Origin: Treponema sp. | GTDB taxonomy: Bacteria; Spirochaetota; Spirochaetia; Treponematales; Breznakiellaceae | Assembly: GCA_031258505.1 (NCBI GenBank) | Contig: JAIRMT010000018.1 | Location: forward strand, 1-6,278 | DNA: 6,278 nt | Direction: 5' to 3' | Part shown: positions 1-3,636 of the stretch, piece after piece | How the letters are laid out: every line of letters starts with the position of its first letter | Position numbering within the stretch: the first letter of the stretch is position 1 | Notes under the pieces: generated by a model | Database searches by the model: none | The model's input: only the letters and a program-made list of their open reading frames with translations | Told to the model about the DNA's origin: nothing | Position numbers and translations under genes: made by a program

Positions 1-168
1 AAAAACATCCGTCCCATCATGGATTCCGTTCTGATTGCCATGTGCATTGCGTGCGGCCTGAGTTCCGCCATTGTAAATCCCTGCAGCCCACGAATGATGG
101 AAACCATCAAATCGGCGGACATCATTATGAACCAGACTCTCTACGCCGATTCTTATCTCGACCTTTAG
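1..168 (+). CDS. C-terminal fragment of a methyltetrahydrofolate:corrinoid methyltransferase / pterin-binding TIM-barrel protein
   Basis: Reading frame 1 is open from the first base to a TAG at 166-168, giving 55 residues of a gene whose start lies outside the window. The visible part contains MDSVLIAMCIACGLSSAIV, then NPCSPRMMETIKSADIIM and a final YADSYLDL. This resembles the last helix-strand-helix of the dihydropteroate-synthase-like barrel in methyltetrahydrofolate:corrinoid methyltransferases (AcsE/MtgA type). Those proteins carry a similar 'A-M-A-x-G-L-x-A-A-I-x-[DN]-P' stretch and then a helix ending the protein. If correct, the protein moves a methyl group from methyltetrahydrofolate to a cobalamin protein in one-carbon or acetyl-CoA metabolism. 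The assignment rests on remembered family pattern over a short fragment. A dihydropteroate synthase-like protein of another function is possible. It is followed directly by a terminator, so it ends its transcription unit. Confidence 0.5.
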   Translation, partial: KNIRPIMDSVLIAMCIACGLSSAIVNPCSPRMMETIKSADIIMNQTLYADSYLDL

Positions 169-170
169 AG

Positions 171-211
171 AAAACCCCTTACCGGAATGTCGGTAAGGGG
201 AAAGCGTTTTT
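171..211 (+). terminator. Intrinsic terminator after the methyltransferase-like gene
   Basis: A perfect 10-bp stem (CCCCTTACCG at 175-184, CGGTAAGGGG at 191-200) closes a 6-base loop, starting 6 bases after the stop codon. A run of five T follows at 207-211, separated from the stem by six bases, so the U-tract is slightly displaced from the ideal position. The stem is preceded by AAAA, but a matching T run does not abut the stem, so a strong minus-strand terminator is less likely. Confidence 0.7.
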
Positions 212-303
212 ATTTAACCCATTTGTGTATCAAAAGATGGGCGCGGAGCAGGATGCTATCCGCATGGAGGGACAACAAGTCCCGGTACGAACATTCCAGT
301 CTT
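212..303. other. Gene-free gap with three consecutive small hairpins
   Basis: No coding frame with a start signal or recognisable product is seen between the two convergent genes. Three inverted repeats follow one another: CCCATTT/AGATGGG (218-224 with 235-241, one G-T pair), GCGGA/TCCGC (243-247 with 259-263) and GGGAC/GTCCC (269-273 with 279-283, loop AACAA). They could be part of a small structured RNA or simply 3' UTR structure. No known RNA family is recognised. Confidence 0.3.
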
Positions 304-355
304 GCCGCTAAAGAAGAAGAGAGGCGGCTAAACAAACCATATAAAGCTCCTCTTT
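304..355 (-). terminator. Possible terminator for nudC
   Basis: Just after the nudC stop, the minus strand can pair AGAGG-a-GCT (353-345) with AGC-cg-CCTCT (329-320) around a 15-base AT-rich loop. A pyrimidine run TCTTCTTCTTT (319-309) follows. On the plus strand the same stem ends in TTTT (353-356). A competing 5-bp stem GCCGC/GCGGC lies at 304-308 with 324-328. The stem is bulged and the tail is C-interrupted, so this is a weak call. Confidence 0.4.
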
Positions 356-1156
356 TCACCAGCGGTACAGCCATTGGTTGATGAGAAAGCGCGATACAGA
401 GCCGTGATCAGGCAGTTTTGGCAGGGCGTCTCGGCTAAACCAACGGGCATCCTCAATTTCCACATCGTCAACCCTGATGGTTCCACCCGCATGGCGAGCC
501 GTGAAGCCAAGCATCAGGGAATTGGGAAAAGGCCAGGGCTGACTGGTGATGTAGCGAATATCTTTCACCTCAATGGCTACTTCTTCCCTGACTTCCCGCA
601 CTATGGTTGCTTCAAGGCTTTCACCAGCCTCATTAAAACCCGCGATAAGGCTGTACACGCCGTTTGTAAAACGCTTGTTATGCGCAAGGAGTACCTGATC
701 ATTGTCGTTTATGATGAGAATAATAATGGCTGGAGAGATACGGGGATATTCCCGCCTGCCGCAGACTGGACAGAGCCGCGCAAGTTCATCCAGCGCGTCG
801 GTGTTCCGGCTCCCGCAGGTTCCGCAGAATATCGACGTTCGCCGCCACTGCACCACATGATACGCGCGGAGCAGCCGCCCGGTGAAGCCCTGGCCGTCAA
901 CGCTTGCACTGCCCGTTACCAGAGACAGCGCCTGCCGCACAGGAAGCGCCCGCAACGACGCGGGTAATGGCGTCTCAGGCGCTATATCCACGACGCTTAT
1001 GAGCGGCGGCAGAGTGTTGTTTATAGAAGGAACTGTGAAGGAGACTAGAGAAGAATCTTGTATATCAGCAATAGCGTCAAAGTCCAGCGGCTGGTCTAGC
1101 CGCGCATCGGGAACATCCTTGCTTACAAGTTTATCCCCCTGAAAAACATATACCAT
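356..1156 (-). CDS. nudC: NAD(+)/NADH diphosphatase (NudC, Nudix hydrolase)
   Basis: This 266-residue protein should hydrolyse NAD(H) to nicotinamide mononucleotide and AMP. Family members also remove NAD caps from RNA 5' ends. The order of parts matches the family: an N-terminal domain (about 1-105), a zinc ribbon with C111, C114, C129 and C132, then the Nudix domain (about 140-260). The Nudix box runs from G173 to I195, with E179, R187, E188, E191 and E192 in place. The NudC signature SQPWPFP is at 205-211 and separates it from other Nudix enzymes. The length is close to E. coli NudC (257). One oddity is that the usual Gly near the end of the Nudix box is Ala194. The ATG at 1154-1156 is preceded by TAAGGAG (1163-1169) at 6 bases. 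It is transcribed alone, divergent from the small gene at 1338. Cytoplasmic, no signal peptide. Confidence 0.95.
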   Translation of the reverse strand: MVYVFQGDKLVSKDVPDARLDQPLDFDAIADIQDSSLVSFTVPSINNTLPPLISVVDIAPETPLPASLRALPVRQALSLVTGSASVDGQGFTGRLLRAYHVVQWRRTSIFCGTCGSRNTDALDELARLCPVCGRREYPRISPAIIILIINDNDQVLLAHNKRFTNGVYSLIAGFNEAGESLEATIVREVREEVAIEVKDIRYITSQPWPFPNSLMLGFTARHAGGTIRVDDVEIEDARWFSRDALPKLPDHGSVSRFLINQWLYRW

Positions 1157-1192
1157 AATAAACTCCTTACCATACTATACCTCAGTTCCACC

Positions 1193-1219
1193 ATTCTATA
1201 CAGGCTTTCAAATTGTCAT
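1193..1219 (-). promoter_or_regulatory. Possible nudC promoter with a palindrome at its -35 box
   Basis: Minus strand: ATGACA (1219-1214) and TAGAAT (1198-1193), each 5 of 6 to consensus, but with a short 15-bp spacer. Transcription would start near 1186, giving a leader of about 30 bases that includes the ribosome site. The 11-base palindrome GTCA-TTT-TGAC (1215-1225) overlaps the -35 box and could be an operator. The short spacer keeps confidence low. Confidence 0.3.
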
Positions 1220-1240
1220 TTTGACCGATTTGATGTACGC

Positions 1241-1269
1241 TTGTTCTACAAAGCAGATGTATCTATAAT
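1241..1269 (+). promoter_or_regulatory. Promoter for the small gene at 1338
   Basis: A perfect TATAAT (1264-1269) lies 17 bp downstream of TTGTTC (1241-1246), which matches only the TTG of the -35 consensus. A start near 1276 would give a leader of about 60 bases before the ATG at 1338. The start point falls inside the left arm of the inverted repeat at 1269-1317. Confidence 0.5.
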
Positions 1270-1317
1270 AGACTTGGTTGAAGCATGGATTGGTAAAACC
1301 GCGTTTCGCCAAGTCTA
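1269..1317 (+). promoter_or_regulatory. 9-bp inverted repeat in the leader of the small gene
   Basis: TAGACTTGG (1269-1277) and CCAAGTCTA (1309-1317) are perfect complements separated by 31 bases. Inside are two mini-hairpins, GGT-AAA-ACC (1292-1300) and GCG-TTT-CGC (1301-1309, sharing its last base with the right outer arm). As RNA this could fold roughly as a three-way junction. As DNA it is an inverted repeat overlapping the last base of the -10 box and the start point. No known riboswitch or operator is recognised. Confidence 0.4.
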
Positions 1318-1337
1318 ATTTTGCAAAGGATATAAGC

Positions 1338-1706
1338 ATGAGTATTACGAGTTATCTTGAAACATTGCCTCTTACTTCAATTACCCGCTCAGACGGGCCG
1401 CCAAAGAACGCAATACCCTTTGTCGGGTATCTCAGACAGCATCCGTCTGAAAAGAACAAGCTGATTCTCATCCATGATCCATTGGGAGAAAGTCCTACGC
1501 TGATGGAATTCAAGATCGATGACGTGATGGGAGCGGAAGAACTCCATTCAGCGGTTACTCTGGCTGGTGAAGCTGCGCCGCTTATCAAGTTGTTTATCAG
1601 GAAAGGCGCGCGCGGAGTGATCCTTGAGCCGTTTGAGGTTGATGATCCTATTCGATTTGTGAACAAACCCAGCCGCTTCCTGCTGGAACACGCGCGCCTT
1701 GACTAA
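1338..1706 (+). CDS. Small protein of unknown function (122 residues)
   Basis: I do not recognise the family. The ATG at 1338-1340 is chosen because AAAGGA (1325-1330) sits 7 bases upstream and a TATAAT promoter lies before it. The frame also extends back to a TTG at 1278, but that would be almost leaderless from the predicted start point and its extra 20 residues look like leader. The 122-residue product is soluble-looking, with no signal peptide or membrane segment and no cysteine. It has many acidic and basic residues and probably alternates beta strands (PFVGYLRQ, KLILIHDPLG, LMEFKID) with one helix around EELHSAVTLAGEA. A strand-like segment, KLFIRKGARGVILEPFEV, and a basic C-terminus follow. 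It stands alone between two minus-strand units, and its stop overlaps that of the fumarase beta gene. Promoter, ribosome site and sensible composition make it a likely real gene. Confidence 0.75.
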   Translation: MSITSYLETLPLTSITRSDGPPKNAIPFVGYLRQHPSEKNKLILIHDPLGESPTLMEFKIDDVMGAEELHSAVTLAGEAAPLIKLFIRKGARGVILEPFEVDDPIRFVNKPSRFLLEHARLD

Positions 1707-2248
1707 TGCGTCAGATACGCGGTCCGTCCGGTTTCATAGAAGTTTGTCCCCCAAGTGTCGACAAGCACCACTGCGGGAAAGTCTTCAACCACGAGACGGC
1801 GGATCGCTTCGGCGCCGAGCTCGTCAAAGGCGATGGTCTCGGCCGCTGTGATACACGAGGCAAGGAGCGCTCCTGCCCCGCCAATGGCTCCCAGATACAA
1901 GGCTCCGTTTTGTTTTATGGCCGCAATCACCGCGTCCGAGCGCTTGCCCTTGCCAATCATCACGCGCAGGCCAAGTTCCAGAAGGCGCGGGGTGTATGTA
2001 TCCATACGGGAGCTAGTGGTTGGCCCGGCAGAACCAATGATCGCGCCGGGCGGGGCCGGCGTGGGACCGGCGTAGTAAATGGCGGCTCCTTCAATGTCAA
2101 AGGGAAGCGGCTTGCCCGCGTCCAGCAGCTCAATCAGGCGCTTGTGTGCAGCATCCCGCGCCGTGTACATAACGCCGTTGAGCGAGATCGTAGCTCCGGC
2201 ATTGAGGAGCGCGGCTTCCTCGCGGCTTAATGGCAGATTAATCTTCAT
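1703..2248 (-). CDS. Class I fumarate hydratase, beta (C-terminal) subunit
   Basis: This 181-residue protein is the second subunit of a two-part class I (iron-sulfur) fumarase, which interconverts fumarate and malate. It matches the C-terminal domain of single-chain class I fumarases. Visible family blocks are TARDAAHKR (29-37), GPTPAPPG (61-68), GSAGPTTSSRMD (72-83), the GKGKR loop (99-103), AIGGAGALL (121-129) and DFPAVVLVDTWGTNFY (156-171). The length is typical for split beta subunits. The ATG at 2246-2248 follows the alpha stop by 4 bases. Its ribosome site GGAGG (2265-2261) lies inside the alpha coding end, 12 bases from the ATG, so the pair is probably translationally coupled. The TAG stop (1705-1703) overlaps the opposite-strand stop of the small gene. 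The same fold serves L-tartrate dehydratase (TtdB). Substrate cannot be settled from sequence alone, but size and motif wording favour fumarase. Confidence 0.9.
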   Translation of the reverse strand: MKINLPLSREEAALLNAGATISLNGVMYTARDAAHKRLIELLDAGKPLPFDIEGAAIYYAGPTPAPPGAIIGSAGPTTSSRMDTYTPRLLELGLRVMIGKGKRSDAVIAAIKQNGALYLGAIGGAGALLASCITAAETIAFDELGAEAIRRLVVEDFPAVVLVDTWGTNFYETGRTAYLTH

Positions 2249-2252
2249 CTTG

Positions 2253-3092
2253 TTACAAAACCTCCGTGGCGTGGCGCGCTACATGGCAGTTAATGTTAAT
2301 CGCGCAGGGAAGACCCGCAATATGTGTGGGCAGGGTTTCCACCGCTACTGCAAGCGCTGTGGTTTTACCGCCAAAACCCTGAGGGCCAATACCAAGCGCA
2401 TTGATTTTTTCGAGAAGAAGCGCTTCGAGGTCTGCATAGTACGGATCAGGATTCCGCACACCTAGCGGACGCAGGAGCGCTTTCTTGGCGATGAGCGCAG
2501 CCTTGTCAAAGGTTCCGCCAATGCCCACGCCTACCACAATAGGCGGACAGGGATTCGGCCCCGCCTCGTTGATCGTGGTAAGCACGAAATCAATCACACC
2601 CGCAAGCTGGTCTGAAGGCCGAAGCATGGTTACCCGGCTCATGTTTTCACTGCCAAAGCCCTTTGGCGCAACGGTAATCGCGACTTTGTCCCCAGGTACA
2701 AAATCAACATACACCATTGCCGGTGTGTTGTCGCCGGTGTTCACGCGCCGCAGTGGGTCAGCCACAACAGAGGCGCGCAGAAAGCCCTCAGCATAGCCCT
2801 GACGCACGCCCTGATTAACCGCAGCGTTTAGATCGCCCTTGATAAAGACTTCGTTTCCCGTTTCAACAAAAACGCAGGCCATACCCGTATCCTGACAAAT
2901 GGGCATAGCCCGCGAGGAGGCCAGTTCAAAATTCTCGACAAGCCTGTCGAGTATGCCCCTCGCTACAGGCCAGGTTTCCTGCTCACGACATTCACGGATG
3001 CGGACGCGGACATCTTCCGGCAGATTCCGGTTTGCCTGAATACAGAGGCGCTTAACAACCTGAATAAGCGCCTCAGCTTCAATAATTCTCAC
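2253..3092 (-). CDS. Class I fumarate hydratase, alpha (iron-sulfur) subunit
   Basis: This 279-residue protein carries the [4Fe-4S] cluster and the N-terminal half of the active site of a two-subunit class I fumarase, a cytoplasmic, oxygen-sensitive enzyme. Three candidate cluster cysteines sit in family positions: C66 in PICQDTG, C182 in NPCPP and C269 in NCHVARH. Other family blocks are KGFGSENMS (144-152), VVGVGIGGTFDKA (186-198) and GIGPQGFGGKTTAL (234-247). The start is GTG at 3092-3090. An in-frame stop lies four codons upstream (3104-3102), and the resulting N-terminus (MRIIEAEALIQVVKRLCIQA) aligns with my memory of the family. The ribosome site is poor: only AAAGTG about 7 bases upstream. 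It is first in the operon with beta. The usual promoter region is occupied by a tandem repeat array. Tartrate dehydratase TtdA is the main alternative. Confidence 0.9.
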   Translation of the reverse strand: MRIIEAEALIQVVKRLCIQANRNLPEDVRVRIRECREQETWPVARGILDRLVENFELASSRAMPICQDTGMACVFVETGNEVFIKGDLNAAVNQGVRQGYAEGFLRASVVADPLRRVNTGDNTPAMVYVDFVPGDKVAITVAPKGFGSENMSRVTMLRPSDQLAGVIDFVLTTINEAGPNPCPPIVVGVGIGGTFDKAALIAKKALLRPLGVRNPDPYYADLEALLLEKINALGIGPQGFGGKTTALAVAVETLPTHIAGLPCAININCHVARHATEVL

Positions 3093-3111
3093 ACGAACAC
3101 TTTAGCAGAAC

Positions 3112-3511
3112 GATACGTATCTTGTACAGGATATGGTGTGTGTCCCTGCGAGATATGGTGTGTGTCCCTTGCGGGATACGATGTGTGTCCCCGCAGGATA
3201 CGGCGCATGCCGCGTACAGGATACGGTGTGTGTCCCCTGCGGGATACGGTGTGTGTCCCCACGGGATACGGTGTGTGTCCCCTGCGATATGGTGTGTGTC
3301 CCTGCGGGATATAGCGCGTGCCTCGTGTGGGGTACGGTGTGTGTCCCTGCGGGATATGGCGCGTGCCTCGTGCGGGATATGGTGTGTGTCCCCCCGCGGG
3401 ATACGGTGTGTGTCCCCGCGGGATATAGCGCGTGTCTCGTACTGGGTACGGTGTGTGTCCCCGCGGGATATAGCGCGTGTCTCGTACTGGGTACGGTACG
3501 TCATACGTCGG
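3112..3511. repeat. Two-type tandem repeat array (about 16 units of 21-24 bp)
   Basis: Clear units run from 3130 to 3489 without spacers. Type A (11 units) reads GATAYGG, then TGTGTGTCCC, then YGCGG, with small length changes. Type B (5 units, starting at 3197, 3308, 3353, 3422 and 3467) reads GATATAGCGCGTG, then YCTCGTRCTG or a close variant. Towards the right end A and B alternate, so the higher-order period is 45 bp (3422-3489). Decayed units flank both ends, including GATACGTATC (3112-3121), itself a perfect palindrome. Units contain GT runs and CCCGCGGG junctions. Stop codons are rare, so long frames are open on both strands, which alone is not evidence of coding. It fills the space upstream of the fumarase operon. 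Confidence 0.9.
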
Positions 3512-3515
3512 GTGC

Positions 3516-3561
3516 AAGGTGTCTGAACCGCCCGGTTAAGGGTGTCTGCACCGCCCGGTGC
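3516..3561. repeat. Two tandem 22-23 bp units each ending in a palindrome
   Basis: AAGGTGTCTGAACCGCCCGG (starts 3516) is repeated as AAGGGTGTCTGCACCGCCCG (starts 3538). Each ends in an interrupted palindrome, AACCG-CC-CGGTT (3526-3537) and GCACCG-CC-CGGTGC (3548-3561). The base differences are paired: A opposite T in the first, GCA opposite TGC in the second. The self-complementarity is therefore kept although the sequence differs. The unit length is the same as in the neighbouring array but the sequence is unrelated. Confidence 0.75.
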
Positions 3562-3564
3562 AAG

Positions 3565-3635
3565 AAAAACCACGGAGTTTCGCGGAGTTAGTTACCAATC
3601 CCGTTCCCTCCGTGTTACTCTGTGTCCTCCGTGGT
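3565..3635 (-). terminator. Terminator-like hairpin after the glycosidase, formed by a repeat
   Basis: On the minus strand ACCACGGAG (3635-3627) pairs perfectly with CTCCGTGGT (3577-3569), followed at once by TTTT (3568-3565). An inner stem CGGAG/CTCCG (3612-3608 with 3587-3583) can shorten the 49-base loop. The left arm lies inside the coding region of the glycosidase and the right arm lies after its TAA. The geometry is long for a classic terminator, but the T run is in the right place. Confidence 0.45.
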
Positions 3636-3636
3636 G
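3569..3636. repeat. CCACGGAG-type dispersed repeat
   Basis: Read on the minus strand, three near-copies of an 8-10 base motif follow one another: CACCACGGAGG, ACACAGAGTA and ACACGGAGGG (3636-3605). Inverted copies lie at the other side, CTCCGCG and CTCCGTGG (3587-3571). Motifs of this kind are, from memory, dispersed in many bacterial genomes. It covers the last 14 codons of the glycosidase and the space behind it. A shorter CCACGGAGG match also occurs at the fumarase alpha end (2269-2261) but is probably chance. Confidence 0.6.

Noticed and set aside
42..311. Plus-strand 89-codon frame at the left edge
   Set aside because: It overlaps the methyltransferase-like tail in another frame, runs through the terminator hairpin and has no ribosome site.
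374..967. 197-codon plus-strand frame over nudC
   Set aside because: It is a shadow of a gene with clear zinc-ribbon and Nudix motifs, and its product resembles nothing.
1278..1337. Upstream TTG start for the small gene
   Set aside because: It would begin about two bases after the predicted transcription start, has no ribosome site and lies in the leader inverted repeat.
2261..2269. Copy of the CCACGGAG repeat at the fumarase alpha end
   Set aside because: Only nine bases match, and they encode the expected C-terminus and ribosome site, so chance is enough.
1706..2465. Plus-strand frames opposite the fumarase genes
   Set aside because: They are shadows of confidently identified minus-strand genes and have no start signals.
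1703..3092. L-tartrate dehydratase (TtdA/TtdB) instead of fumarase
   Set aside because: Not excluded, but subunit sizes and motif wording such as KGFGSENMS look more like two-subunit fumarases, and no tartrate transporter or regulator is near. A phylogeny would decide.
3093..3112. Fumarase promoter directly before the GTG
   Set aside because: TGCTAAAGT resembles an extended -10 box, but it lies too close to the start codon and lacks a -35 partner.
3130..3489. CRISPR array
   Set aside because: The units are contiguous 21-24 bp repeats without unique spacers, and no cas gene is present.
3079..3591. Long open frames on both strands across the tandem array (134-164 codons)
   Set aside because: Openness follows from the stop-poor repeat unit. 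At least two frames per strand are open, start codons are mostly TTG or GTG without ribosome sites, and the products are low-complexity. One minus-strand frame is kept only as a finding because of its GTGA overlap.
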